Source: Solea solea
Lineage: Eukaryota; Chordata; Actinopteri; Pleuronectiformes; Soleidae
NCBI RefSeq assembly: GCF_958295425.1
Contig: NC_081146.1
Location: 15,310,131 to 15,374,130 of the forward strand
Length of the DNA stretch: 64,000 nt
Direction of reading: 5' to 3'
Part shown: positions 11,798 to 24,825 of the stretch, in pieces
Numbering within the stretch: position 1 is the stretch's first letter
Layout: every line of letters begins with the position of its first letter
The notes under the pieces: generated by a model
What the model was told of the DNA's origin: nothing
Database searches by the model: none
What the model saw: the letters and a program-made list of their open reading frames with translations, nothing else
Position numbers and translations under genes: made by a program

Positions 11798-14700
11798 TTT
11801 GCAAGCATCACTATCTACAATTCTGATGAATCTACTATTTTTTAAATACATTTTTGATTTGTAGAATGTCATATAGCAGGTACTTTATTCAGGTTGTCCT
11901 ACTTGAACACTTCAGATGCTTAATTAACAATTAAAAGTTATTGCTGATTCATTTAATGTCGGTGTTGTGTTCAGTTTGCCATGCTAACATAGCCTCAGAA
12001 CCTAGTTCTTGTCTATGCAGCTCAGTGTTTTTAGGCGTGGTGTGTTATCAGAGGCAAAGGGATGAAAGATTTGTGTGGGGAAAGACTGAACTGTTTTCCT
12101 TGAACTTAAAGAGATGTCATCACATGTCTGGATCTACACGAGTACAGTGAATGATGACCACACGTAATGTGGCATAATGTAACAATCGCAGCCAGAGAAA
12201 ATATTTTCAATAATACACTCGGGGTCAGCAAAGCAATGTGCTGATTTAACCTCCTTTTTCAGGGTGTAGGGGTGTTGTTCTTCCAAATGCTTTCAGTGAC
12301 AGTAACAAGAAGAGAAACATCATAGAGGCTTTTTGCAGGATTTTGGATATTGAATTAAGCTACAGTAAATTATTTGTCGAGAGTAACCTGATGATGTTTA
12401 ATCCATGATAATTAACAGTAATGATACTGACCTTTGATAAAGCCTGATGAGATGTAGTGAAATCCTTCATGCATTATAATTTTTTGTTATGAGCAACAGC
12501 GTAGGCGTCGGGAGGATTAACACTATGAATACTGGATGTGCATCATGAGAGTAAATGTGCTTACTCTATTGATTAAATCTCCCATCAGTCACCTGGCAGC
12601 ACAGCTCCCCCATCTATGTCTCTCTCTCCTTGCCTTTACCCCCACATCTCTCTACTCATCTCTGTCAAGGCGGGCTCAGTGGAGTGGTTAAATTGTCCAT
12701 AGCGCGTAAACACTCGTTTATAAAAGCTGACAGACGTGGCGGTCGTTTGCTGAAATTAATTACCCCTCAGAGCCACAGCAGGCGTCGGCCTTAGTCAGTC
12801 AGTCACGGTCCCCCACCTCCCAGGCCCGTACCTGCAGGAGTGAAAGAGGGAGAAGTGGAGTGCGCGAGGGGAAAATGACATGAGGTTTGCAACTGTGGAT
12901 CTAATTTGAAAGAAGTATACGAGTCAAAATGGAAAAATGCATAATTGATCAATAACAAAAAAAAGTAATGGCACCAAACAAACTCTGCGAAACCATATCG
13001 GCCTTAGTAATGAAAAACAATGTGACGGAAAACAATGCGGGCATATGGGTTATTAATCCAGATTTTACATTTTAGCTGTGAAATATACCCTTCTCCTTAT
13101 TTTGCAGGAGCAGAAGATCCATGGGCAGTTATTTTTGCACTGACGCAGCCAAATATGACAATGTGATACACACCATGGCGATATCAAACTAATCAGACTG
13201 TATTCATCTTCAACGAGAGTAACTTAATGAACTTCAGCGCTATCTGATGCAACACTTCTCTAACATTAATAAAAGCTTCATCTCCTGTCTAATTTGCATA
13301 ATTGTTCAAATGAATCCACTGATGTGCTGTTTCTTTTTTTAATAAAATCATGATTTGTGTTCAAATGCGACGCAGCTTGCTGTTGGGTGAAAAGGAGCGT
13401 GAGAGGGGGAGGGATGGAGGAGCAGAAAGGGAGGATAGGAGGAGTGGGATTTGCACAGGGCCTAAGGTGATTTGTCACCATTTTGATTTAGTCATGTAAT
13501 GAAGCGTACAGTGTTGTACAAGGGGTTATTGGTTTGAAGTGATTTTTCATATGGCTACATGCTACAGAGATAGTTTAGCGTGTTTCTCACTTTGTGGAAC
13601 TTAATATCGGGCCCATCTTGCCCGCCTCTCTCACTGATTGAAACATCAACTTGTTCCCCTTCTGTCATTTATCCAGTTATTGATGGTGCCCATTACAGAC
13701 TTGATTGGAATTCTCCAATATTGCTGCTCCTCTTTATTTTGTTTTGAGGTTTAAAGTGACATTTGCCACAGTGAAATCACCTCTAAATCTAAATCGCTGC
13801 AGAGCAAGAAAGGACATTTTCTCTCTATCTCTATTCTCATGTGTCTCATGTGTTTGGTGTCCTGTGTGAGGTTGGTCTAACTGTCCATTTCAATAAAATG
13901 TTTTACGAAAATCTAACGGCTAAACTCTACAAGGGAAGGGTATCCTGAGCCAGCTGGCAGCCTTTTTTTTTTCCCACTAATCACTTTTTGATATTATAAG
14001 CCAATATCACACTGGCATCTTGTCTCTGATGATGCTGTTTCATGGGTTTATATTTGCTTTTTTTTTTTTCCAACGGATACATATGAGCATGACCTGAATA
14101 TTAAAAAAAAAATTACGCCTGTTGTCGGATTCATTGAGCTGCACCCTCCTCATTATCTGATATTTCTCCAGACAGACATTTTGAACAGAGCTGGCAGAAG
14201 TCTTTCACCAAGGGAAATTCAGTGCTAATAGAAACTGCAATATAGAGATTGGACAATAACTTAAACTGAAATTAGTTTTCAGAACCCGATTACTAGACGT
14301 TGTGTTGATTACATTGTTCACGCGTGGTGATTCGACACTGCTTTGTCCAAACTAAATGTAGCAGAAAGTAAAGATATCATAAAAGCCGACACTTTGGAAG
14401 AATATGATGATGCTTGTTTTTCTACGGTGGTGGAGATGTCATATATAACGTTGCAGTTGTTTTATGTCAAATGATAAAGAGAGGCAAATGAAGGATCGCG
14501 TGGTGGTGTTTAGTGTGGGTGCATCATGAGGTCCACGGCGACTTGCACTGCACAGACATGCTCCGCGTGGATTATCAGGGACAAGACATACACACAAAGC
14601 CAGTGGACAGCCAGTTAAACGTTCACATCCTGAAATATTTCAATTATTGTTTGTGAATTGTGACCTTAGACTGTATCTAAAACATGGATTAAGTCTTTGC

Positions 14701-17141
14701 GTTCCTCCTGAAGGCAAACAGGAAATGAGAATATATTGAATTAAGTAGCCTTAAGTTTGCCGGTGAAGCTAATCAGGAGGTAAAAATATATTGAATGACC
14801 ACTCAGCTGGTTGAAATAAGTTCCTCATTTGAACAGAAATCTATGGACATGGTTGGTAATGGTCTGGTTTTGGGTCTATAGAACATGATGACCATTTTAT
14901 AAATTATCTTTCCCATCAGAGGAAAAAAGTTGATAAAGCACATCACATATGAGTGGACACCAGTGTCACTGACAGCTGGTATCAGCCAATATGAGGCTGG
15001 CTACAGGTGATGCCTCTGAACTTGTTGTATAAAGTCAACATGGCACCAGTTCTGATTCTCATGGGCGACATCAGGACCTGTTGCCACAGACGGCATCTGT
15101 TCTAGTGATGCCCCACAGACGAGATTCACAAACATTTTAAACTGCATGTTTTTACACCTCGTTTTTGAGAGTCTGTGTCATGTGTTCTTTAGCTGACTGA
15201 TGTTTTTTTGGCTGACTTAGTGACTTCTTGCCTCGCAGATTGTATCAGTCCTCTGAGAGTCATAAGAAATCATTGGCCTGGTTATTGCCTGTCCTCTGTG
15301 TTGGGTAAGATAGAGAAAGGAATAACATTTTAATACACTTATTTTGTTTTCTCTAACACAAGCACTCTTTGGGAGCAATGTGGGGCTCAGTCATGTTTTC
15401 ACATGTGGACATGAGGAACCAGGCATTAAAACATCACTAAATCAATCAATCACTAAACTATCTTCTTGGATGTTATGTTGATGCTATAGTGGCTCTATTT
15501 TTTAATGTTTAAAACTTAAAGTGTTCTTATTCAGTTACCCCAAAACCAACACCAGTTATTCTACATTGTCTGCAGTCTCTGCGTTTGTATCTCAGGAGAC
15601 TCATAAAGAGACAAATTCCCTCATGCTGTGTGTGGCAATTGGATGTAATAGTCCATTTACCTCTGTAAATCTGCTGTGTGCAAATACCACACTGTGTGTG
15701 TGCGCGTGTGTGTATGTGTGTGTGTGTGCGCATGTGTGATGATACCCTGGCTCGTGTTTTCTGTGAAAAGCGACTGGAGCAGCTTCTGTAGAGTAGGCCT
15801 ATCATCATTATGACCTCGTCTGTTTTCCCAGCTGTATCTGAGCTAAGATGTGAGGCTTTTTGTTTCTGGCTCGGTGTTTGTTATACATCTGGTGGTCAGC
15901 GATGAGAGAAACACATGAGAGTCACAGCATGGCCTTTCCTGTTCCATTTGAGAACTGCTTTGATGCCCGGGGACTCTAAGAACCCACAGTGTCAATGGCA
16001 ACACTTTGATATTTTGCTCCAGCTGTCAGTTTTTGTCTGTTTTTTGTCAAACACTAGACATGGGAAACAGCATCTCTGCCAAAAAAAAAAAGGCCCTTAT
16101 GCCCCAAAAAAAGGTGCAGATGCAGCATTCAACATATTTTGTCTTTAAAAAAAAAAACCCAACAACCAGACAATTAGATTGTGCTTAAGATGTAATAGAT
16201 GTGTCTTTTCTACAAAATTAATACAATTAACAAGTGTGTATTTACCACCACCATGACTACCTTGCTGCCATTGAGGAAGCTTTATTGTGGCAGCAGAGAA
16301 TAGAGAAAGAGATGTAAAGATTGTACCTCTCGTAATAGGATTGTACTGTGCTTTTGGAAGAATCAATTCTCTCTCTTTGTTTCCATAAACTGCAGTGTCA
16401 GCAGAATCTTAATTTTTCATAAAAAAACTTTTGCTGGTGTGCAACTTATATATAGCAGACACACACACACACAAACTAATCTCCCTGTGTCCCTCTGTCG
16501 TTTGGCAGTCCGAGTGCTATTGAATGAATGAACGTGTAACCATCCTCCATCGAGCTGCTTAGCCCGATGCATGTACATCCCTTCTGACAGCAAAGATTCA
16601 AGGGTGCACATTGCACTGCAAGTTCAGTACAATCAATGCAGCCTTGTTTCCATGCAACATGCTTTTATAGTTCATGGGGAAGTTCAGGCTGAAATGACTG
16701 CAAGATGAGCTCATGCAGTGACTCCGCTGCAATCTAGCCGAGTGTGGATCATGACTTGAATGTAACAGGTTATCAAAAGGTTTTATGTAGTCCATTAAGT
16801 TTCACCCCACACAGAATACACGTGTTTCTATACATAATATATGATATGCTGTATATTTAACTTTTTTAAGGACATGCTGCTTTGATTCAAATTCAGGGCA
16901 GTAAAACAGTTGAAAACTAACGGATATAATCTTAACCAAGATAGTGGTTTATTGTTAGTGGTCAAGGATATGGCTGGTGTTTTGTAATGCAGTAAATACA
17001 TTTGTGTCTAATGCCGTGTTCACAGCGGACGTGACCCGAATTTATCGAGTGACAACTTTACATTCAAGGTCAATGCACAAATGGCGTCTATTATTTTTGT
17101 GTGTGTGGACACTCGGAGGTGTGCGACACTTTATCTCTTGC

Positions 17142-17312
17142 GGAAACGTCCGTAGAGAAGAAAGAAAAGACGTCTTGTGTGGTTTCACAACTTGGCAAGT
17201 TTCACCAAGCTCCATGGCTGGACGAGAGCCGCTTCCAGCGATACTTTCACATGACGAGCTCTTGTGTTGTGAAACCACGCAAGATGACAGTTTCTTCTCT
17301 GCAGACGTTTCC
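17142..17312. mobile_element. Fold-back element with about 47-50-bp arms
   Basis: The left arm at 17,142-17,191 (starting GGAAACGTCCGTAGAGAAGA, ending GGTTTCACAAC) is inverted at 17,266-17,312 (starting GTTGTGAAACCACGCAAGA, ending CAGACGTTTCC) with a few mismatches and a 74-base spacer. The similarity may extend weakly outward (CTCTTGCGGAAACG against CTCTTATGGAAACG). It is probably a MITE or foldback remnant. No target duplication was identified. Confidence 0.6.
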
Positions 17313-20109
17313 ATAAGAGAGAGAGTAACAATGCTTTGGTTGACGATTAAAAGAAATGCCCCTTACTGCTGTTTAAAATACGGCGACTTGCGTCAGAAAA
17401 TGTACAAAATGATCCCGCGGCACAATATACGCAATTGCGAGATTGTTAGCTGTTTCACATTACATTATTTCTTACTAAATCCATATCTAATGCTGGTAAT
17501 CGTACAGTGGGTGTCTGTGTAGAAGCAGGAGCCTTTATCCCTTTAAGTCCTAGACCATATTTTATGTCATGCACTATAAGTTATCTTGTCAGCAGATGGC
17601 TTCAACCTGATTTAATATGGTTGGCTGTCATTTCTTGCCTTTCATTTACAAGTGAGGCTTTGACTCCGCCATATCCGATACAGGACGAACAGCCATTTAC
17701 CTGATGACTGACTTCCTGCCTGCTCTCCTCTTGGTGGTAGAAAATGTCTGCCACTGCTGTTCCTCATAATTACAATCATAAAACACACTATTACAAGGTT
17801 CATCAGATGGCTTTAAAAATCTATGTAAAAGCCTCTGGTACTACATCAGCAAAATTCAAGGTTAATATACAGCAAACAACAATAGAGTAGAGAGTATAAT
17901 ATCTGACTAGAGCAGCTTTAATTATCCCCATGGGAAAATGTGACCACGGCAGTAATTAACAGGACACAACAAAGAAAAAGTATTAAGCAGCACAGCACTT
18001 TAAATAACATAATCGGTATTTACTCAAAAAGACAATTACAAAGATCGAGTAGTAGTGCATAACTAAAAATGATAACTGTGTACAAATTACACCGCATCAT
18101 TTATGCTGTCTTCACAACACACTGGGCTCAGTTCACGTGATAAATAAACTCAATTTGTCACATGGCTAACAAGGCGAAACAGATAAAAAAAATAAGAAAG
18201 TCATTCTCAGTGAGGGGTCACTACTGTACAGTGACACAGTGAGCTGCCTCCACGCAACACCGCTGAGTTTAGACAAAGCCAGAGTCAAGTCAAATTATAT
18301 TGATTAAGTGGAGACGCAATAATGCCCGTGGCAAAATATGGTGTGACCTGTGTGTTGCAGGGGGAACTACAACATCACAGCACTGTTTACCCACTTCTCA
18401 GTATATATGCTCACAGCTCTGGGTGTTTGTGTACAATTTACACCAGTAAGTATTTAGTGAGGATGTTTGTGTCTGCTGGTGATTTAATTAAATTAATCTG
18501 CCTTGTCGTAATCCAAGCAAACATTTCATATGGTTCAGTTATTGATCAACTGGAGCTGACGCATGTCAGAATCACCTTTTTAAAGACATCCTCATCATGT
18601 GACAATCTGTTGTCTCTGTACAGTGCACTAAAGGATGTTTTCTTGTCAAGTTTGCCTCTGAGCTTAACATATCATTAGTGTGTATTGTGTAGGTTGACAG
18701 AAATATACAGACAGACACACAGGAATGGTGACAAAAAAACCTCTCACACAATAGCACAAAGAAATGCCCACAAGAACGAGAGCTCCCACTCTTTTTTTTT
18801 TTTCCATTTAAAAATGCTAAAATGTCTGCTCCAAGTATCCCTGCTGTCCACACTACCTCAGCATTTTCAATCCCTGAAAACGAAGGAGAAACTGACCATA
18901 CTCTGCCCATTTGCTGGAGGAAGCCAACCCAGAAGTAAAAAATATACTAAATAGCCACAAGGGGGTGTCTGTGCTGTTTGTGAAGAGACGTACGTTTGTA
19001 TGGACGTCTGTGGAAAAATAAGCCCACATTTTTACTTGATTTACAATGTCAGTAAACATTCTCCTGAGGATTTAAAGGCAAGTAGACGAGAAAGTGAGGC
19101 AACCGCTGGTATCGTCCAATGAGAGCTAGGTTGACATTGTGAATTTGCAGTTATGGCAGTGGTCAGAGGGCTTCAAAATGAAAGTTTACAGGTGACGTCG
19201 CAACCACCTGCCACTTGGCTGTGACTTGAGTATGAGCTGTGAATGAAAAGCGTTGTTAACACTTACAGTTTCACCTCTAATTAATGTACCTTAACCACTG
19301 TTACATTACCAGTACGTTCTGAAACTAAGCAGAGGAGATGTAAGTTTCCACGCGTGTTAGTAGGATGCGGCTTCCTTTTAATACGGCGCTGAATCGCTTA
19401 CCTGGACGCAGACAGATAGTTATTTGAAAAAAAAAAAACTGTTTTCAAATCAAACATAGTATTATGGACGTCGCCTCGGTGAAGGTTCCGCTCTGCGTTT
19501 GCATGCTCCTCTCGTGCCCCTTTTTCCACTGCAGTGAACTTGCATTGTCTGCCAACCCTTGTCTCTTTTCCCGCACACGCACAGCTGCAGTCAGAGGGCA
19601 GAGCAGCCTTTTCATGCATGGCTCACTGTGCTTATGTAAGAGCGCTACTTAAATCTGGTTACATCACAGAACAGGCAGCACTGTGTCAGTGGGTCACTGT
19701 GCCGCCGAACCACAGTGCTACATACACTCTGCATTGGGCCCTTGGGCCCCTTCACCGAGCAAGTGTGAATGAAGCATCTGTGTGTGCACTCAGGCATTCA
19801 GGCTCAACTTTTGCCTGCTCACTCAGACCTGTGTTCATACATGTACTTGTGTTTCCTCTCATTGTGTATGTGAGTGACATTAAATACAGTAATAGCTCGT
19901 GTCAAATTGAACATTCTGCTCCATTTCAGGAGTCATTTATTATGGAAAATGTGCCAATGCTGCGCCTACAGAGTCCCAGCAGGGAATCCTCTCTATGTCA
20001 AAATTCTTCTTCTGTATCCTCTTCTCACCCTTTACCCCTTTTGCTCTTTGTACTCCCTCCTCACCTCCGCCTCCCTCTCAGCAAGAACAGCCCATCTCTG
20101 TCTCTTTTG

Positions 20110-20119
<10 letters not shown>

Positions 20120-20140
<21 letters not shown>

Positions 20141-20170
20141 GCACACACGCACACACACACACACACACAT
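20120..20170 (+). repeat. (CA)n microsatellite at the promoter edge
   Basis: CA repeats with CG interruptions, preceded by a CT stretch. A second CA array lies at 20,430-20,458. Confidence 0.92.
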
Positions 20171-20855
20171 ACCCTGAGGCTCCATCGAAGGCAGGACCAA
20201 CCACTCCCACTGTTCTATAGTTCCATGAAAAACACAGAGGGCGAGAGACACAGACAGACAGAGGAAAAGAGAGAGGGAGGGAGGAGCGTTGCTGCGCTGA
20301 AGCCGAGCCCCTCTATGCCTCCGCACGCAGAGTGGAGCAGACGGGCAACAGCCACACAAACACACTCCCCTCTCAGTTACATGCACAGTCACACATACCA
20401 CACACATACCACAACCACTGCCGCCACCGCACGCACACACACACACACACACACACATAGTGAAGGCTGCCAAGCTCAGTGGGAAGCAAGCCGTCAGGGA
20501 GAGAGCTTGAGAAGAAAGAGAAGGATCGCAGAGGGGAAGAGAAGAAAAGAAAAGAGAGAGTTGGAGGAGGCACCTTGTGGATCAGAAGGGATTTTCCTCT
20601 GTGTGAGTGTGTGAGCGTCTGGATAAGACTATCTGCTTCTTCCTAAGCAAGAGGACTTTTTTAACCAAGGCTTTTTTTTCTTTCTGGTCATCCTCCACAC
20701 TGGGCTCCAGCGATATCTACCGATCTATCCCCAGAGCTTAACAAAAGAGCCAGAGAGTACGAGTGAGTGAGAGAGAGAAAAAAAAAAAGGCAGTCACAGC
20801 TTCAGCTCCAGACCACCCTCTCTCCTCCTCCTTCTCCTCCTCCTCTCCTCCATCC

Positions 20856-20918
20856 ATGTGTGAGTTCATCGCTGATTTCACTGTCTTTACAGAGCAGAGG
20901 ACGGTGTGTGTTCTCTAG
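20856..20918 (+). other. Upstream ORF in the RBMS3 leader (20 codons)
   Basis: An ATG-to-stop reading frame encodes MCEFIADFTVFTEQRTVCVL and ends with TAG. It would be a uORF only if transcription starts upstream of it. It overlaps a splice-acceptor-like site at 20,892, so it may be removed or may lie outside the mature leader. No family is recognised. Confidence 0.25.
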
Positions 20919-21076
20919 GATACAGCCAAGCTCCCCGTGGGATCAGGGTCCTGTCTGGTGCGCGTGTGTGTGAGAGAGAGAGGAAGAACGAGATTGGCAA
21001 TCGGATACACAGGAAGAGAGAAAGAGACAGAGAAAGACCAGAGAGAGAGACAGACTGGAAAGCAAATTGAAAGGGC

Positions 21077-21103
21077 ATGTTCAGGGCAGCAGAGAAGAAG
21101 TGA
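21077..21103 (+). other. Upstream ORF in the RBMS3 leader (8 codons)
   Basis: This short frame encodes MFRAAEKK and ends TGA, about 510 bases before the RBMS3 start. It is plausible as a uORF because it lies close to the coding exon. There is no evidence of translation. Confidence 0.3.
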
Positions 21104-21318
21104 TTCTGATTTTCAGATCGGAGAGGAACCGGCAGTTGAACCCTGTCTATTCCTCCTTTCCTCCTCCTCACCGTCCTCTTTTTTTCCCCCTCTCCTTTAA
21201 CTCTCTCTCTCCATCCTGCTAATAAACCTCCCCTATTGTTTCTTGTGTTGAGTCTACTATCCTGTCATATCTCCCTTTTCTGCTGCCACTCAAGATTCCG
21301 TCTCTTTTTCCAGACCCC

Positions 21319-21354
21319 ATGGGGAAGACTGCTTTTGTGAGGTTCCCTCTGTGA
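21319..21354 (+). other. Upstream ORF in the RBMS3 leader (11 codons)
   Basis: This frame encodes MGKTAFVRFPL and ends TGA at 21,352. It is the last ATG before the RBMS3 start codon, 260 bases away, with G at +4. The spacing would allow reinitiation. It begins MGK like the main protein, which is probably coincidence. The position makes it the likeliest uORF of the three if the leader is unspliced here. Confidence 0.4.
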
Positions 21355-21614
21355 GCTCCCAGACAAATAGACAGACTAATATCCCAAGTACTATCTGTTC
21401 TTCTGTCCATCCCTTCTCTCTCTCTTTTTTTTGCGTTTACCACACACGCACACTCCAGTAAGAGAGCGTTCTCTCTCTCTCTCTCTCTCTCTTTGCATCC
21501 TTGACTCTTGGAAACAGTCGTCTCAAGGATCCAGGCTGACCCTTTGGAGTGATCATATCCCACCTGCGAGCTTCTACCTCCAGCCTCCAGGACCTTCATT
21601 TGGATTCCAGCTAC

Positions 21615-21689
21615 ATGGGAAAACGTTTGGAGCAGCAGCAAATGTACCCCCACTACACCTACTACTACCCCCACTATCTCCAGACCAAG
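21615..21689 (+). CDS. rbms3: RBMS3 coding exon 1 (N-terminus)
   Basis: This exon encodes 25 residues beginning MGKRLEQQQMYPHYTYYY and ending HYLQTK. From memory this closely resembles the N-terminus of vertebrate RBMS3 and is further from RBMS1 and RBMS2. RBMS3 belongs to the MSSP family of two-RRM proteins that bind A/U-rich single-stranded RNA or DNA and affect mRNA stability, mainly in the cytoplasm (family knowledge). The start is supported by an in-frame TGA at 21537-21539 with no ATG between it and 21615. The initiation context is weak at -3 (T) but has G at +4. The exon ends on a codon boundary and is followed by the donor GTAGGA at 21690. No membrane segment or signal peptide is visible. 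The assignment to RBMS3 rather than a paralogue rests on recognition of the protein, not on a search. Confidence 0.93.
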
Positions 21690-21737
21690 GTAGGACGTCA
21701 GTGAGGTTGACCTATTTTACCCCCTTACACCATACAA

Positions 21738-21755
21738 CCCCCCCCCCCCCCCCCC
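21738..21755 (+). repeat. C18 homopolymer just inside intron 1
   Basis: Eighteen C bases, about 50 bases after the exon 1 donor. Confidence 0.9.
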
Positions 21756-23165
21756 ACCCCATCTTTTTCCTTCACATCATGGCAAAATGTATGTTATGTT
21801 GGAACAGTTTGTGAAAGAGCAGAAATATGCTGGGGTTGCCTCAGAAGTCAGCTTGTCGTCTCCCCCCCCCCCTTCTTCCACATCTGTCTTTGAGCAGGGA
21901 CATATTGGTGTCACTCAGCTCTCTCCTCCCCCCTTTCCTCATACAGGCTACGCGCCTGACCCTTTCCTCCTCTCTACGACCTCACCACCTCCAAGTTCAA
22001 GTTCAGGGCATGAGGCCCACCCTTCACTCAGCCCTTGTTTTCACTCCCACTCTGTCACTCTGCGGCTCTTCCACCAACCCCCCACCCCCCCACCTGTTCA
22101 ATCACTGGCCACCCCCGGCTTATAATGCATGTTTTGATTGATGAGACCAGATATGCTCTGATTACTGAGAGTGGAAAAAAAAACCGAGCTGAATTTTCGT
22201 CTTGGTTCACCAAATCATTTGAATTTGAGTATTCTACCATCAAGAAGAAAGTGGATTACTCAGGCCTGATCAATTTATCCTTTCCTCAAATTACTGAGCC
22301 TACCATTGTCTTTATCTGCTGTGATAGTACATGTGAGGGGTCTGGCAGATTTGCTTCAGTGTTTGGTAAATGGTATTGTCGGCAAATCAGATACAGAGAG
22401 AGAGAGAGAGAGTAACAGAGATAAAAGTGAAGGAGTGGGATGTTGTGAGAATAGAGAGATCATGCGTCTGTGTGGACGAGGTGTGGGAAGAGCAGGTAAG
22501 GAAGTGCTTGCTCCACTTTGAACCAAACGCAGACTGCATGATGCATTCGGAGGCAAACAGCAAAACATCCAGTTAAAACGTGGAGACAATGGTTAAACCG
22601 ACTACACATTGGAAGTGTCGTCTCAAACATGGAGTTGTTATATCATGAGCATATAGAAAAGCACTTTAGGTTGGATATAACTCAAATTAGCTATCATTTT
22701 TGTATCTGCATGCTCAGAATGTTTCCTCTATACAACAGCAAACTGTAAAAGTTACTAAACCACTGATCAAAAAGACAATAAAATATCACTAAAGGACAAT
22801 AGCTACTAAATGTCTGGCGACATTCAATGATGTTGAAAGAAGCTGCCTTGCAATGAGGACAAAGAAACAGTTACAAGGAGAGGGTGGGCTGCTTTTATTT
22901 TCTGCTTATGGTTACGCGCTGAAGACACTTTTGCTTCTTGTTATCTTTTAATAATACATACCTCGCCACCACAAGTTGAGGATAATGTCACTTAGAACAG
23001 TTACTGCCAACGTGATGGCTGCTGGAGATGGAGAACATTGGCAGGTCAGTTCCGCATGTGTGCTTGAGAGAGACATTTGCCGAATAAAGACACCAATTTC
23101 CCTCCATAGTATCAGTGATAGATAATATAATAGTATAATAATATAATGTGTGTGTGTGTGTGTGT

Positions 23166-23361
23166 TCTTGTATTTGATACCTCTTTAGGACCTTTTCTGG
23201 CATAAACACTGACCTTGTCAGGACCAGTAGTACTGCTCCTAATCAGGCAGAACCTCATTTCTGAGGACCTGGTTAAGTTTAGGGCTAACATTTGAATTAT
23301 GGTTAGGTTAGGGTTAGGATTGACTTGTGAAGGTTAAGATAAAGGATAAGGCTGTGGTTGA

Positions 23362-23395
<34 letters not shown>
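23166..23395 (+). repeat. Dispersed CACTGACCTTGTCAGGACC repeat, copy a
   Basis: Contains AGGACCTTTTCTGGCATAAA, CACTGACCTTGTCAGGACCA, then a TTAGGG-like tract and a flanking GT microsatellite (23,368-23,391). Related copies are at 31,052, 49,812 and 52,735 (inverted). I recognise it as a common fish repeat but not by name. Confidence 0.75.
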
Positions 23396-24825
23396 ATCAT
23401 TTCAACCAATTTACTAGGATGATCAAATAAACACAGGTGGAATTCCACCTGGATTAGTTAACAGACTCTGGTGAAATGAAATGAGTTTAGTCAAATAAAC
23501 AGCTATTCAGCAAAAAACCTGAACATATCTAGCCCATTTATTGTTGGATCTCTTCAGCTTTCGTTTAGAAAATCGTACTCTTTCCAAGTCGCTGTGGGAT
23601 ACATTCGCAGATGACATGTGCAGAATGTTTTCGCAGCTTGTCAACATTACCCACTTATCTGCTGATCTCAGAGCTGCACACATTCACATCTGGGAGCTGT
23701 CTGATGTTTTTAAGAATGCGCTCAAGACAAACAAACAGAAGCCGGGAACCGTTTGTTATGCACATCTACGATTTGATTGTAATATGCGACATCTATTGTG
23801 ATTAGCACTTTTGTTCTCTTTTCTTAATCTGCAAGGGTTAATGCATGCATGAGACTGGATAATGTAAACAGTGTTGGTTCTTAATTTCCCCTTTAATGGA
23901 ATAAACTTTAAAGAAATGTGTCTTGGCAAAAGTGATTTTTAATTTATTGGATTTTTTTTCCCTTTGAAATTTTAAATAGCTGAATTTATCGTTCTAAATA
24001 TAAGTGTCATCCAGTGTTAATGATGTCAGTTTTATCATTTTGCTGCAAATGTATACTCATGAGAAACTGTTGCTTTACTTTAAATGGTTCTCCTCTTTGT
24101 AGAAATTATCCAAACTTCCCAGTCTTGTCAGTAAAAAATGATGATGACACAATAATTGCTCATGCACATGTAGTTAGATTAACTTAATTTCATGCACATG
24201 TGTCAAGTTGTTTTATGTGTACAGATGTCCCGCTGTTGCACTTCTGTCTCTTGTCTTTTGATTTATCTCCATCAGTTAAAGGTCATCTAATTTCTCTCAA
24301 GTATCTGCAACAGGCATCTGGCTTAGGCCATCACTTCATTCCTTACACTTCATCCACCCCCCCTCCCCCCCTCCCAGCAGTTCTCCCTCCCTCTACTCTG
24401 TCAAGGTCAAATCAAATTGGATCCTACCTTCCCCAGTGTTCCCTCTTTGCCGCATGTCTGCGTGTGTGTGTGTGTGTGTGTTCGCATATACAACCATATA
24501 TTAATAAAAACCAGTATCTGTATGTCAGCTTTGTATTTGTGAATGTGCACGAGTGACTATGTGAGTGTGAACTGAATTTATCTGCTTTCTTTTGCTGTGT
24601 GTGTGTGTGAGTGCGGGCTAGTATCCAGTGTGAGGTAATGTGTCTGCATGTGTGTGGCCTCTGAACACTGACTCTCCTGCCTGACCCCTTCTCACTGCAG
24701 CTTGTTGTCATTAAATCACTCTCGGTCCCAGACGATCAGTTTTGTGTATGTGCTTGTTTGTATGTTTTAGGGTTGGGGTTAGAATTAGGTTTATTGTGTG
24801 TTCGGTTAAGGGTTAAGTCCATCGA

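Larger units (their letters stand above)
7772..20199. other. Gene-free upstream DNA, part 2
   Basis: Holds V-SINE copies 2 and 3, the fold-back element, a TCTCC array, homopolymers and long unique AT-rich stretches (8,700-9,600, 11,900-15,500, 17,330-19,400). A TATAAAAG sits at 12,719-12,726 with no recognisable gene after it. I see no coding exon, but a distant noncoding first exon of RBMS3 cannot be excluded. Confidence 0.65.
20200..21614 (+). promoter_or_regulatory. rbms3: Putative RBMS3 promoter and 5' leader
   Basis: This stretch directly precedes the RBMS3 start codon. It is more GC-rich than its surroundings around 20,280-20,350 and alternates GA-rich tracts (about 20,500-20,570, 20,760-20,795, 20,975-21,060) with CT-rich tracts (20,815-20,855, 21,150-21,215, 21,410-21,495). 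I see no convincing TATA box, so the promoter may be of the dispersed type. The transcription start cannot be fixed by eye. A splice-acceptor-like TGTCTTTACAG at 20,882-20,892 means part of the leader could be spliced. CA-repeat arrays at 20,120-20,170 and 20,430-20,458 lie at the upstream edge. The limits are inferred. Confidence 0.45.

Noticed and set aside
16977..17522. ORF of 181 residues
   Set aside because: It spans the fold-back element. Its similarity to the opposite-strand ORF comes from the inverted arms, not from a gene.
19534..20614. Long overlapping ORFs (up to 246 residues)
   Set aside because: They run through CT, CA and GA repeats, have low-complexity His/Thr/Ser-rich products, overlap in several frames and match no family.
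21787..22415. Pro/Ser-rich ORFs just after exon 1
   Set aside because: They are in C- and CT-rich intron sequence after a good donor and do not continue RBMS3.
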